The translations under genes and the position numbers were made by a program. This document shows positions 1 through 9,149 of a stretch of DNA of 35,228 nucleotides, piece after piece. This DNA comes from an uncultured bacterium. Its GTDB lineage: Bacteria > Patescibacteriota > Minisyncoccia > Phycocordibacterales > UBA9973. The notes under the pieces are model-generated. The model saw only the letters and a program-made list of their open reading frames with translations, searched no databases and was not told where the DNA came from. The first letter of the stretch is position 1, and each line of letters starts with the position of its first letter. Location: contig CAISUD010000023.1 of NCBI GenBank assembly GCA_903888625.1, positions 1 through 35,228 on the forward strand, given 5' to 3'.

Positions 1-342
1 CCAAATACGAAATTGTGTAGCCCTGGCGGAATTTACTCTATACCCGACAGAAATAATAGCATCTAGGTTATAGTAATGCGTTTTATAAATTTTCCCATCA
101 CTAGCAGTTGTTTCCAAAATGGAAATAACTGAATCTTCTTGTAATTCACCGCTTTCAAAAATATTTTTAAGATGTTTATTTATAGCAGGGATACCGACAC
201 TAAAAAGCTCTGCTATCTTTGCTTGCGTAAGCCAAATATTTTCATTATGTAAAAATATCTCCACTTTCACTTTTCCATTTGGTGTAGTATAAAGTAAAAA
301 TTCAGTAAAATTATTTTGTTTAACGATTTTATTTTTTTTCAT
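1..342 (-). CDS. RhuM family (virulence/DNA-binding-like) protein, N-terminal part, runs off window
   Basis: Reverse-strand translation from ATG at 342: MKKNKIVKQNNFTEFLLYTTPNGKVKVEIFLHNENIWLTQAKIAELFSVGIPAINKHLKNIFESGELQEDSVISILETTASDGKIYKTHYYNLDAIISVGYRVNSARATQFRIW; matches the RhuM family pattern (IWLTQ..IAELF, YNLDAIISVGYRVNS.RATQFRIWA). Confidence 0.85.
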   Translation of the reverse strand, partial: MKKNKIVKQNNFTEFLLYTTPNGKVKVEIFLHNENIWLTQAKIAELFSVGIPAINKHLKNIFESGELQEDSVISILETTASDGKIYKTHYYNLDAIISVGYRVNSARATQFRIW

Positions 343-349
343 AATAATT

Positions 350-2074
350 TCATCTATCTGGTGGAATTTGGTAATAATTTAATAAAAATTTGGCAATATC
401 AATAAATGGAGTTCCCCAAGTTTCTGATGCATAAGCCACTCCTTTTGGATTAACTGCAAAAAGAAAAATAACAAACTTTGGATTATAAGCTGGGAAAAAA
501 CCAATGAATGAATGCGTATGCCTATCTTTATAATAGCCTCCAGTTGCACTATCCGCAACTTGCGCAGTTCCAGTTTTTACCGCAATACTATAATGCTCTA
601 TCCCAGGAGAAAGTTTATCAAAAGATTTATCCATCACTGTCACCATCATTCCGGTAATTTCTTCGGAAGTTTTTTCTGAAATTTTTACACGTGATGTCGG
701 GTAAGTAATTTTTTTTTCCGTCCCATCATTATATTTTATTGAACTAACTAAATGCGGCACAACTAAATTTCCACCATTAGAAAGTGACGCGAGAGCCCTG
801 ATTGTCTCGAGTGGAGTAAGAGCAATACCCTGCCCGAAAGCCGCATTGGCATATTCAATATCTCGAGAATTTTTTAAATTATTGGTTAAGTTTGAAACCA
901 GTCCACTTGTTTCTTTCGGTAAATCAATTCCAGTTTTATTATTTATTCCATAACTCATCATGTAATCGTACATCTTTTGTTTACCTAAATGTTGATATAC
1001 GAAAACCATTCCTGTGTTCAAAGATTGCGTCAAAACATCTTGCATTGTAGTCCCCGGACCTCGGCCTTTTTTATCAAAATTAAAAATTTGTTTTTTATCT
1101 ATTGTCACTTCACCTTTATCATCATAAGTTGTTTGTGGAGTCACTACTCCCGCATCGAGAGCAGACGCCATCACTAGTGGCTTGATAACAGAACCAAATT
1201 CAAAAACATGCTCTATCAGTGGATTTGAAAAAGTTGAAACATCCGTAACTTTTGAAAAATTATTTAAATCAAAATCTGGTTTAACACTAAGTGCATAAAT
1301 AGAACCATCACTCGGATTCATTATTATTCCTCCAATCGTATCGGTATTATATTTCGTGGAAACTTCATTTAATTTTCCCTCCAAGAAACTTTGCACCGAT
1401 GGCTCGATCGTAGTCACAATATCTCCCCCCTTGCTATTGTCAGACGTAACTGTGTTTTTAATATTAGAAAAAACTTCAGCAAAAAAATTTACATAAGCGC
1501 TGTTTTGATCTTTTGTGAGAATGTCATTATATTGTCTTTCCAAACCATATCGTCCAGCCAGTTCATCTCCATTGTAACCAACAAAACCAATAGTATGGGA
1601 AGCTAAATTATTACCTGGGTAAAAACGCCATTTCTCTTTATAAATATAAACTCCGGAAATTTTCAGGGCAGTAATTGCATCTGCTTGTTCTTTAGAAAGG
1701 CGATGCACAATTTCTTGATAGGGATCAGTTTTTTTATTTACTTCATTAATAAAAGTATCATGGTCAAATGTTGAAATTGTAGACAATTTTTGATAAACAG
1801 CTTCTCCGTCAGATATTTCACTTGCCTTGATAGCAATTTTATATCCCGTAGATTGAGTGGCTCCAGAAACCAATTCAGCATCTTTCCGTTCAAAAAAAAT
1901 AGTTCCACGTTCAAAAATATTTGAAGCTGGAGTTGCATATTGATGATCTGCTTCCTCGGAATAATAATTCCGATGGACTATTTGTAAAAGAAAGAGTTTG
2001 GCAAATAAAATAAGAACAAAAACACAGATACAAATAGATAAAACTTTAGTTCTGGAAAAGAAACTATAACTCAT
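350..2074 (-). CDS. ftsI: Penicillin-binding protein 2 / FtsI-like peptidoglycan transpeptidase
   Basis: 574 aa with N-terminal TM, PBP dimerization region, transpeptidase motifs (FEFGSVIKPL, SLNTG, KTGTAQ); position after rsmH and ftsL-like gene in dcw cluster. Confidence 0.9.
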   Translation of the reverse strand: MSYSFFSRTKVLSICICVFVLILFAKLFLLQIVHRNYYSEEADHQYATPASNIFERGTIFFERKDAELVSGATQSTGYKIAIKASEISDGEAVYQKLSTISTFDHDTFINEVNKKTDPYQEIVHRLSKEQADAITALKISGVYIYKEKWRFYPGNNLASHTIGFVGYNGDELAGRYGLERQYNDILTKDQNSAYVNFFAEVFSNIKNTVTSDNSKGGDIVTTIEPSVQSFLEGKLNEVSTKYNTDTIGGIIMNPSDGSIYALSVKPDFDLNNFSKVTDVSTFSNPLIEHVFEFGSVIKPLVMASALDAGVVTPQTTYDDKGEVTIDKKQIFNFDKKGRGPGTTMQDVLTQSLNTGMVFVYQHLGKQKMYDYMMSYGINNKTGIDLPKETSGLVSNLTNNLKNSRDIEYANAAFGQGIALTPLETIRALASLSNGGNLVVPHLVSSIKYNDGTEKKITYPTSRVKISEKTSEEITGMMVTVMDKSFDKLSPGIEHYSIAVKTGTAQVADSATGGYYKDRHTHSFIGFFPAYNPKFVIFLFAVNPKGVAYASETWGTPFIDIAKFLLNYYQIPPDR

Positions 2075-2417
2075 TGGATATCATTTTTAAACTACCAATT
2101 GGTTCTCGAACAGCATAAGCCTTTTGCGTTTCCTTAAAGCCCATTCCTACTGCTAGATTAAGATCTATTTTATTGGAAGCGGTGAAATATTGAGATTCTA
2201 AATCGGCTACGTCATTGGTCAAAGTTCTGTTTTCCATTTCCAAGGCTTTGCGCTCAATAATATTGAAAACCATCGTGCCTAAAAATATTACATAGCAAAC
2301 TGAAAGAGTGCCTAGTGACCAAAGCAAAATATTTAACACCCGGCTTGAAAGATTATTGTTATTCACAATACTGACATTTCCTGCATAATTCTTTACTTTT
2401 ATTGCTATTGTTTTCAT
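2064..2417 (-). CDS. FtsL-like small septation protein (single TM + coiled coil)
   Basis: 117 aa, one TM then coiled-coil-like segment; between rsmH and ftsI with overlapping ends. Confidence 0.55.
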   Translation of the reverse strand: MKTIAIKVKNYAGNVSIVNNNNLSSRVLNILLWSLGTLSVCYVIFLGTMVFNIIERKALEMENRTLTNDVADLESQYFTASNKIDLNLAVGMGFKETQKAYAVREPIGSLKMISNEL

Positions 2418-3331
2418 TATATTTTTTCGATGATTCTTAATTTGGCACTTCGCGACCGATTATTAATTTTTAATTCTTCACTACTTGCTTTGATTACTTT
2501 TTTATTTATTAAAATTGCTTCTTTATTTCGCTCTTTCTCTTTATAAAAATTTTTTACTATTCTATCTTCTAAACTATGGAAACTTATTACCGACATTCTG
2601 CCTCCACTTTTCAAAATTTTAAATCCATTTTCTAAACCTTCTTTTAATGCATTTAATTCATCATTGACCGCTATCCGTAAGGCTTGAAAAGTTTTAGTCG
2701 CTGGATGAATTTTGCCATTTTTATATTTACTTGGGACGGCCTCTTCTATCACTTTCACTAAATCCAGCGTTGTTTTTATCTCTTGTTTCTTTCTCTTTTC
2801 TACGATGGCTTTGGCAATCCCTCTCGAATATCTTTCTTCCCCATAACCATAAATGATGTCGGCTAAATTTTTCTCGCTCCAACCATTCACAATATCTTTT
2901 GCTGTCAAATCTTCTTCTGTAGGATTTTCTTTCATCGTCATCAACAACTCTTCATCTTTCATAAAAGAAAACCCTCTTCCTGAACTTTCTAATTGGTCAC
3001 TACTCAAACCAAGATCCAGAATTATTCCATCAACTTTTTCTTCATTACCCAACTCTCTGAAATTTTTATTTAAAAAGATAATTCTGTCTTTAAAATTTTT
3101 AAACTTATCTTCGGCTTTAGTAAATACACTTTTATCTTGATCGAGCGCAATTATTTCTACTTTTGAATATCTCTTTAAAATTTCCAAAGAATGTCCCCCA
3201 CCACCAAATGTGCCATCGATCACCAAGGCAACTTTGCCTTTAGATAAATTCAAACCCTCTATTGTTTCATTTAAAAGAACAGTCTGGTGTACACTTTTTG
3301 CTTGGCTTGCCATTTTATTTTTCATGGCCAA
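2417..3331 (-). CDS. rsmH: 16S rRNA (cytosine1402-N4)-methyltransferase RsmH
   Basis: HQTVLLNETIEGL, DGTFGGGGHS, ILDLGLSSDQL, RIAVNDEL, ISFHSLEDRIVK motifs. Confidence 0.95.
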   Translation of the reverse strand: MAMKNKMASQAKSVHQTVLLNETIEGLNLSKGKVALVIDGTFGGGGHSLEILKRYSKVEIIALDQDKSVFTKAEDKFKNFKDRIIFLNKNFRELGNEEKVDGIILDLGLSSDQLESSGRGFSFMKDEELLMTMKENPTEEDLTAKDIVNGWSEKNLADIIYGYGEERYSRGIAKAIVEKRKKQEIKTTLDLVKVIEEAVPSKYKNGKIHPATKTFQALRIAVNDELNALKEGLENGFKILKSGGRMSVISFHSLEDRIVKNFYKEKERNKEAILINKKVIKASSEELKINNRSRSAKLRIIEKI

Positions 3332-3758
3332 GCTTCTCGGCTAATTCGCTCGCCTCTTTTTCGGCCGTTTCCTTATAATATTTCTGCCAATTTTCGCTAT
3401 TCCAAATTTCAACTCGATCTCCCATGCCAATGACAGCGACTTTGCCTTTTGGTTTGATAAGTTCTTTCAAAAAATCTGGAACTAAAATTCTGCCAATCGA
3501 ATCTACTTCTACATCGACAGCTCTACCGAACATATATCGATTGAAACTTCTTTTGTCGGCCTTCAAAAAAGATAAATCGGAATCTGAGTCAGATAATTTT
3601 TTAGAAACTTTTGCCCATTCACCCAACGTGAAAACGAATAAACAATTGTCGAGTCCGGGAGTGATGATAATTTTTTTGCCCATTTCCTTACGGAATTTAA
3701 ACGGCAAAGAAACTCTATTTTTTTCATCTATGGTATGTATGTATTCGCCGATTAACAT
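3315..3758 (-). CDS. mraZ: Division/cell wall cluster transcriptional repressor MraZ
   Basis: LIGEYIHTIDEKNRVSLPFKFR ... VDSIGRILVPDFL double AbrB-like motif; heads dcw cluster. Confidence 0.95.
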   Translation of the reverse strand: MLIGEYIHTIDEKNRVSLPFKFRKEMGKKIIITPGLDNCLFVFTLGEWAKVSKKLSDSDSDLSFLKADKRSFNRYMFGRAVDVEVDSIGRILVPDFLKELIKPKGKVAVIGMGDRVEIWNSENWQKYYKETAEKEASELAEKLGHEK

Positions 3759-3826
3759 ATATTTTAAAAATTATTTACTTATATTTACCCTTGTAAAAAT
3801 TACTTATTTTGAGTTATAAACATTTT

Positions 3827-3841
3827 TCCCACTTCTTCCCA
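3827..3841 (-). promoter_or_regulatory. MraZ-box-like operator: two TGGGA repeats separated by 5 nt
   Basis: Minus strand reads TGGGA-AGAAG-TGGGA upstream of mraZ; matches the TGGGA-N5 repeat arrangement described for MraZ binding. Confidence 0.65.
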
Positions 3842-3850
3842 CTTGATATT

Positions 3851-3879
3851 ATTATAAACTATAAAGGTTATATAAGCAA
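3851..3879 (-). promoter_or_regulatory. Sigma70-like promoter for the mraZ-rsmH-ftsL-ftsI operon
   Basis: Minus strand TTGCTT - 17 nt - TATAAT, followed directly by the TGGGA repeats. Confidence 0.55.
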
Positions 3880-3889
3880 AAACCCCACC

Positions 3890-3898
3890 TGTGGATAA
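3890..3898 (-). promoter_or_regulatory. Perfect consensus DnaA-box 9-mer (TTATCCACA on minus strand)
   Basis: Plus strand TGTGGATAA, located between divergent promoters upstream of mraZ. Confidence 0.35.
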
Positions 3899-3915
3899 CT
3901 AATCCCCCATTTTCC

Positions 3916-3943
3916 TTGCAATTTAGTTGTTTTGTTGTATAGT
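3916..3943 (+). promoter_or_regulatory. Putative sigma70 promoter for the small membrane protein transcript
   Basis: TTGCAA - 16 nt - TATAGT, divergent from mraZ promoter. Confidence 0.4.
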
Positions 3944-4145
3944 GTAGATTGATTATCTTATTTGAAAACAAAAAACTAACCACAAAAGCTATGAAAACAA
4001 TAATGACTTCTCAAGATCTTTTTCTTAAATGGAGAAAAAGCTTTATGCCGAAATTATCGGTATTTAAAAGAATAAGAAACACAATTATCGACATATACAA
4101 ATTAAATATGAAGATAAGAATATCAATAAACCAAGGAGGTGAAAG

Positions 4146-4400
4146 ATGGAAGTAATTGAAAACATAATAAGTGGACCAACATCGATAGTTGGTCTGATTC
4201 TTTTTTTATTCGGATTCTTCATGTTTATATTTTTTACTTCAAAAGAAGAAATCCTAATATTAGGATCTGAAATAAAAAATATTGTAATAACACTTATCGC
4301 AATGATAGGATTTATATTTTTATTTACTAGTCTTATCTTAAAATTATTAATGTTTCAAAAAATTGAAACAAGAAAAATATCAGAAGAAGATTTTAAGTAA
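4146..4400 (+). CDS. Small membrane protein (2 predicted TM), unknown function
   Basis: 84 aa hydrophobic ORF preceded by strong Shine-Dalgarno (AAGGAGGTGAAAG-ATG). Confidence 0.7.
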   Translation: MEVIENIISGPTSIVGLILFLFGFFMFIFFTSKEEILILGSEIKNIVITLIAMIGFIFLFTSLILKLLMFQKIETRKISEEDFK

Positions 4401-4450
4401 CTTAAAGCAGGAGGGACCATGAAAAAATAAATGAAAAAAAATAAACCGAA

Positions 4451-4491
4451 AACCTGAGCCACATTAGTCATGTGGATGCTCAGGTTTTTTT
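4451..4491 (+). terminator. Rho-independent terminator, probably bidirectional (also 3' of lysS)
   Basis: AACCTGAGC CACAT TAGTC ATGTG GAT GCTCAGGTT followed by T-run; A-rich on the other side. Confidence 0.85.
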
Positions 4492-4496
4492 ATTTT

Positions 4497-5966
4497 CTAT
4501 TCCTCTTTTTTGGGTTTCATTAGTGGGAAAATTTGGCACTCACGCATTGGTTTGTCTATTAGAAACGCAAACACCCTTTCACTCATTCCAAAACCACAAG
4601 TCGGTGGCATGCCGTATTCTAGAGCTTCAACGAAATCATAATCATGCATTTGCGCTTCCAGATCCCCTTTCTCTCTTAGTTTTTGTTGGTCTTCAAATCT
4701 TTCTTCTTGATCAAGTGGGTCATTGAGCTCGCTATAACCATTGCCCAATTCTGACCCAGCGATGATTGGTTGAAAACGCTCTACTATCTGATTATTTTTT
4801 TCATTTCTTTTAGCTAACGGCGAGATAGCAACGGGAGCATTTATCAAAAATCCAGGCCCAGCAATTTGTCGACGACAGAATTTCCACAAATTATCAATAG
4901 CTCTCGTAATATTAAAACCAACTACGTCATAATTCACACCAAGTTCATCTAATTTGTTGCAAATTTCTTTTTCACTCGCCTCTCCAATATTTATCCCAGT
5001 GAATTTTTTAATCGTCTCAGTATAATCATATTTCTCCCATTTTTTCCCTAAATCAATTTCAAAATCATGAATTTTAAATTTTAATGTTCCAAAAGTCTCG
5101 AAAGCAATATATTTATACATTTCCTCTACCAACTCCATTCCTTTTTCATAATCTGCATAAGCCCAATAAAATTCCATTTGAGTATAATCTTGCAAATGTT
5201 CCGCATCCATTCCTTCATTACGAAATTGTCTACCAATTTCAAAAGTTTTAGGCATCCCACCTACCATCAATTGTTTTTGCCAAAGTTCTCCCATAGAGAT
5301 TCGCAAATACACATCGAGGTCAAGTGCATTATGATGAGTAAAAAATGGCTTAGCATCTGCTCCACCAGTGGTGATTTCAAGCACTGGAGTTTCGACTTCA
5401 AGAAATCCTTCTTTTTTCAAAAAGTTTCGGACAGCATCCCAAAATTTTGCTTTCTTTATAAAAATTTCTTTTGTTTCAGGATTCATCAAAATATCTAAAT
5501 AACGTTTTCGAAATCGCTCTTCGGCATCTTGAAGCCCATGCCACTTTTCTGGCAACGGTCGCAAACTTTTAGTTAAAATAGCCCAATCTGAAACTTCAAT
5601 AGTTTTCTCCCCCCTTTTAGTAATAAAAAATTTACCAGCAACTTCAATAAAATCACCGATATCTATAACCTCATTAAATAAATTAAATTTTTCTTCTGAC
5701 ATACTATCTTTTTTAAAAAGGGCTTGAAATTGTGCCGTGCCATCGTATAAAGTAATAAAAATAATTGCTCCTTGCCCACGAATAGACATAATTCTGCCTG
5801 CCAACCATTTAATTTCTGCAGATTTTTCTAATTTAGGAAACGAAGAAATTGCTTCCGCTAAAGAAAGTTCTCGACGAGATTTAGCAACATACGAATTAAC
5901 ACCTCTATTTTTTAGAAGTTCTAATTTTTTTAACCTAGCATCTCTAATTTCATCAATTGAAGACAT
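4497..5966 (-). CDS. lysS: Lysyl-tRNA synthetase (class II)
   Basis: 489 aa; class II motifs (RFRKRYLDILMNPE, FLEVETPVLEITTGGADAKPF, FEIGRQFRNEGMDAEHLQDYTQMEFYWAY, GFGMSERVFAFL). Confidence 0.95.
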   Translation of the reverse strand: MSSIDEIRDARLKKLELLKNRGVNSYVAKSRRELSLAEAISSFPKLEKSAEIKWLAGRIMSIRGQGAIIFITLYDGTAQFQALFKKDSMSEEKFNLFNEVIDIGDFIEVAGKFFITKRGEKTIEVSDWAILTKSLRPLPEKWHGLQDAEERFRKRYLDILMNPETKEIFIKKAKFWDAVRNFLKKEGFLEVETPVLEITTGGADAKPFFTHHNALDLDVYLRISMGELWQKQLMVGGMPKTFEIGRQFRNEGMDAEHLQDYTQMEFYWAYADYEKGMELVEEMYKYIAFETFGTLKFKIHDFEIDLGKKWEKYDYTETIKKFTGINIGEASEKEICNKLDELGVNYDVVGFNITRAIDNLWKFCRRQIAGPGFLINAPVAISPLAKRNEKNNQIVERFQPIIAGSELGNGYSELNDPLDQEERFEDQQKLREKGDLEAQMHDYDFVEALEYGMPPTCGFGMSERVFAFLIDKPMRECQIFPLMKPKKEE

Positions 5967-5973
5967 TTATTTT

Positions 5974-6447
5974 TTAAGACACATCTATGATTTTATAATT
6001 GACTGTTCCACTTGGTGTTTCGAAAGAAATTCTATCACCTTTCTTTTTACCATATAATGCTTCACCGATGGGTGATTTATTAGAAACTTTCCCCAAAACA
6101 GTGTCAGCTTCTTCCGCTCCAACAATTTGGTATGTCCTTTGCTCATTGGTATTTTCTTTTTGAACTACAACCTTCGAACCTATTTCAATTATATCGCCTC
6201 CACCACCAGAAACAACTTGTGCAGTTTGCAAAATGTGTTCAATTTTTTTAATTCTTTCTTCAAGTTTGCCTTGGTCTTCACGAGCTTGGTGATATTCGGC
6301 ATTTTCTGAAAGGTCACCTAGAGACTTGGCATATTCCAAAACATCCAAAATTTCTTTTCGTTTTGGTCCGATCAAATCCTTAAGTTCAGCCTCAAGGGCT
6401 TTTTTCTTTTCTTCAGTTATATAATCTCCTCCTGATTTCATGTTCAA
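5974..6447 (-). CDS. greA: Transcription elongation factor GreA
   Basis: 157 aa; coiled-coil NAEYHQAREDQGKLEERI and GreA C-terminal SPIGEALYGKKKGD. Confidence 0.93.
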   Translation of the reverse strand: MNMKSGGDYITEEKKKALEAELKDLIGPKRKEILDVLEYAKSLGDLSENAEYHQAREDQGKLEERIKKIEHILQTAQVVSGGGGDIIEIGSKVVVQKENTNEQRTYQIVGAEEADTVLGKVSNKSPIGEALYGKKKGDRISFETPSGTVNYKIIDVS

Positions 6448-6528
6448 GTATATTAGCTTTTTTTTATTAAAAAGTAAAGTATAAATTAAAAGTTGCGATA
6501 TATTTTTTATATGCTAAGATATGCCTAT

Positions 6529-6756
6529 ATGGCAAAAACAATTATTGAGGTGAAGAAAAATCCAAATGAAAACAATGCGAGTGTTTTGCGTCGTTTTTCT
6601 CGTCGGATTCAAGAATCTAGCATTATCCAAAAAGTTAAAAAAAACCGTTACAACGAAAGAAAAGAATCCAAACTAAAAATCAAAAAAAGTGCTTTAAAGC
6701 GCATGGCTAAAAGAAAAGTCAATGAAAAGCTCCGCAAACTAGGTAAAATAAGCTAA
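6529..6756 (+). CDS. rpsU: 30S ribosomal protein bS21
   Basis: MAKTIIEVKKNPNENNASVLRRFSRRIQESSIIQKVKKNRYNERKESKLKIKKSALKR; bS21-like. The track's TTG start at 6493 is probably too long. Confidence 0.75.
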   Translation: MAKTIIEVKKNPNENNASVLRRFSRRIQESSIIQKVKKNRYNERKESKLKIKKSALKRMAKRKVNEKLRKLGKIS

Positions 6757-6757
6757 G

Positions 6758-7162
6758 ATGCAAGATACTTTCTCCCTAATAAACAAAACAAAAAGCAAAA
6801 TTCCAGTTTTGCCTTTTGAGCTTATTAAAAATGATATCTTGGGAAAAAGGTATTCACTTTCTCTGGCTTTCATTTCTCCTCTCCAAATGAAAAAATTAAA
6901 TAATCAATATCGAAAAATTGATAAGGCCACCAACATTTTATCTTTCCCTCTTTCCAAAACTTCTGGAGAAATTTTAATTTGTCCGACAACCGTAAAAAGT
7001 GAAATTAAGAAATTTGATAAAACATATCCTGCATTATTGCAATTTTTAGTTATCCACGGTTGCTTGCATTTGAAAGGAATGCAACATAGTGCTAAAATGG
7101 AAGTAGCAGAAAAAAAATATGATAAGAAATATTTCCATTGGCATAGATCTAGGATCCGCTAA
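6758..7162 (+). CDS. ybeY: Endoribonuclease YbeY (rRNA maturation)
   Basis: Metal-binding motif HGCLHLKGMQHS and NILSFPL motif; overlaps ftsA by 44 nt. Confidence 0.85.
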   Translation: MQDTFSLINKTKSKIPVLPFELIKNDILGKRYSLSLAFISPLQMKKLNNQYRKIDKATNILSFPLSKTSGEILICPTTVKSEIKKFDKTYPALLQFLVIHGCLHLKGMQHSAKMEVAEKKYDKKYFHWHRSRIR

Positions 7163-8279
7163 GACAAAAGTCGTAGTGGCAGAATTTACAAAAGGAGAAA
7201 AAAATCCAAAAGTTATTGGTGTGGGAGAAAGTGAAACAAAAGGTGTGCGATATGGTTATGTTATCAATCAAGCAGATGCTGTCACTTCATTAAAAATTGC
7301 AATTATAAATGCAGAAAAAAGTTCTGGTATAAAAATTCGCCGAGCTTTTGTTTCGGTAAACGGGGCGACTTTGCATTCTGAAATTAGTTCTGGTTTTTCT
7401 ATTATTTCAAAAGCGAATAGCGAAGTCACAAATTTAGATATCAAAAATGCTACCGAAGATTGTGAAAACAATTTAAATTTAAATAATAAAAAAGTTATCC
7501 AAAGTTTTCCAATTTCTTTCAAACTAGACGGCAAAGAAATCCTTGGACGAATCGAAGGTATGCGTGGAAATAAATTAGAAATAAAAGCTGTTTTTATCAC
7601 CTATTCAAGTCAACACCTAGAAGACCTACTGGGTGTCATCGCAGATGCTGGTGTTGAAACAATAAATGTTATCGCTGGACCGATTGCGGGAGCCAATTTA
7701 GCTATCTCTGCCAAACAAAAAGTAGTCGGTTGTGGGCTTGTAAATATTGGCTCAGAAACAGTTTCACTGGCTGTTTTTGAAAATGAAATTCCTATCTCGA
7801 TTCGTACTTTTTCTATTGGTTCTTCCAATATTACCAACGACATTGCCCTCGGTTTAAAAATCCCACTGGAAGAAGCGGAGGAATTGAAACTTGGCAATTT
7901 TTCTGAACAATATCCAAAGAAAAAATTAGACGAAATTGTTTCGGCTCGTTTGTCTGATATTTTCGAATCAATCGAAAATCATTTAAAAAAAATAAAACGA
8001 AATGAGCTACTACCTGCTGGAATTGTTTTTATTGGGGGTGGAGCAAATGTTATTGGCCTCGAAGAACTTTCAAAATCTTTTTTGAAACTTCCATCGAAAA
8101 TTGGTTCAACTGAAATTTTTGCCAATGCAAAAACTAAACTTCGCGACCCAGCTTATTTCACTGCTCTTGGACTTGTTGTCTCGGAAGATGAGAAAGTTTA
8201 TACCGACGGTTCCATTTCCAATATGTTCAAAAACGTTAAAGCTTCTCTAAAATCTATCACCAAACAACTCATGCCATAA
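7119..8279 (+). CDS. ftsA: Cell division protein FtsA
   Basis: SIGIDLGSAKTKVVVAE, actin-like ATPase motifs, GIVFIGGGANVIGLEEL. Confidence 0.93.
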   Translation: MIRNISIGIDLGSAKTKVVVAEFTKGEKNPKVIGVGESETKGVRYGYVINQADAVTSLKIAIINAEKSSGIKIRRAFVSVNGATLHSEISSGFSIISKANSEVTNLDIKNATEDCENNLNLNNKKVIQSFPISFKLDGKEILGRIEGMRGNKLEIKAVFITYSSQHLEDLLGVIADAGVETINVIAGPIAGANLAISAKQKVVGCGLVNIGSETVSLAVFENEIPISIRTFSIGSSNITNDIALGLKIPLEEAEELKLGNFSEQYPKKKLDEIVSARLSDIFESIENHLKKIKRNELLPAGIVFIGGGANVIGLEELSKSFLKLPSKIGSTEIFANAKTKLRDPAYFTALGLVVSEDEKVYTDGSISNMFKNVKASLKSITKQLMP

Positions 8280-8301
8280 CTGAGAGGCCTTGCCTCTCAG
8301 T
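8279..8301. repeat. Palindrome family A (copy A1): ACTGAGAGGCCTTGCCTCTCAGT
   Basis: Near-perfect 23-bp palindrome overlapping the last base of the ftsA stop codon. Confidence 0.95.
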
Positions 8302-8312
8302 AAATTTTAATT

Positions 8313-9103
8313 ATGAACAAAAAAAATTATTTAATGGAACAGCTCAGTATTATGCAAAATATCGTCATGGCTACCCCTACGCTTTTATTGAACATATATT
8401 AAAATCGTTTAATCTTAATAAAAATTCAAGGGTTCTTGATTTGGGCACGGGAACAGGACAAATAGCAATACCTATTTCAAAATATGTTAAAGAGGTAACA
8501 GCAATTGACCCAGAAAAAGAAATGCTTAAAGAAGCAGCAAAACAAGCAAAGAAAGAAGAAATTGTGAATATAAAATGGATATTAAGTAAAGCCGAAGATA
8601 TTACTGAAAAATTAGGAAACTTTAATTTAACTACAATGGGAGCATCATTTCACTGGATGGAACAAGACAAGGTTCTTGAAAGAATTCTTAAAATTACACA
8701 AAAAAATGGGGGCGTTGTTATAGTGGCAAATCAATTATCAATTTTCACTGAGAAAAAAACAGAAGCGTATAAAAAAATTGTTCAGGAAGTTATTAAAAAT
8801 TATCTTGGTGAAAAAAGACGAGCTGGTAATTCATTTTTTCAGTCACCAAAGGATAAATTTGAAAATATCATAAAAAGATCAAAATTTCGTAAATTTCAAA
8901 AATTTAAATATAAGTACAAACAGAACTGGACAATAGATGAAATCATTGGATTTCTTTATTCAACATCTTTTGCTTCAAGAAGACTATTCGGAGACAAAAT
9001 TAATGAATTTGAAAAAGAATTAAGAAAAAAATTATTTGAATTAAATCCAGATGGTAAATTTACAGAAACAGTAATATGCGAAGCCTACCTTGCGTGGAAA
9101 TAA
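8313..9103 (+). pseudogene. SAM-dependent methyltransferase (class I), N-terminally frameshifted at poly-A tract 8319-8326
   Basis: ORF 8441..9103 carries VLDLGTGTGQIAIPISKYVKEVTAIDPE; same-frame upstream codons give FNGTAQYYAKYRHGYPYAFIEHILKSFNLNKNSRVLDLG, but ATG at 8313 only joins this frame if the 8-A run had 9 A (MNKKKLFNGTAQYYAKYR...). Confidence 0.7.
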
Positions 9104-9104
9104 T

Positions 9105-9127
9105 ACTGAGAGGCCTTGCCTCTCAGT
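9105..9127. repeat. Palindrome family A (copy A2)
   Basis: ACTGAGAGGCCTTGCCTCTCAGT, identical to A1, immediately after the methyltransferase stop codon. Confidence 0.95.
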
Positions 9128-9149
9128 AAATTTTTGATATAATTTTAAT

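Noticed and set aside
989-1177. Antisense ORF in the track over ftsI (also similar ORFs 1391..1606, 2853..3140, 3424..3819, 5178..5498, 10408..10710, 13609..13854 and others)
   Set aside because: They lie opposite well-supported conserved genes, have no recognisable domain and no convincing RBS; spurious.
3949-4155. 68-aa ORF upstream of the small membrane protein
   Set aside because: No family match and weak start context; it may be just the 5' leader of 4146..4400. Not called as CDS.
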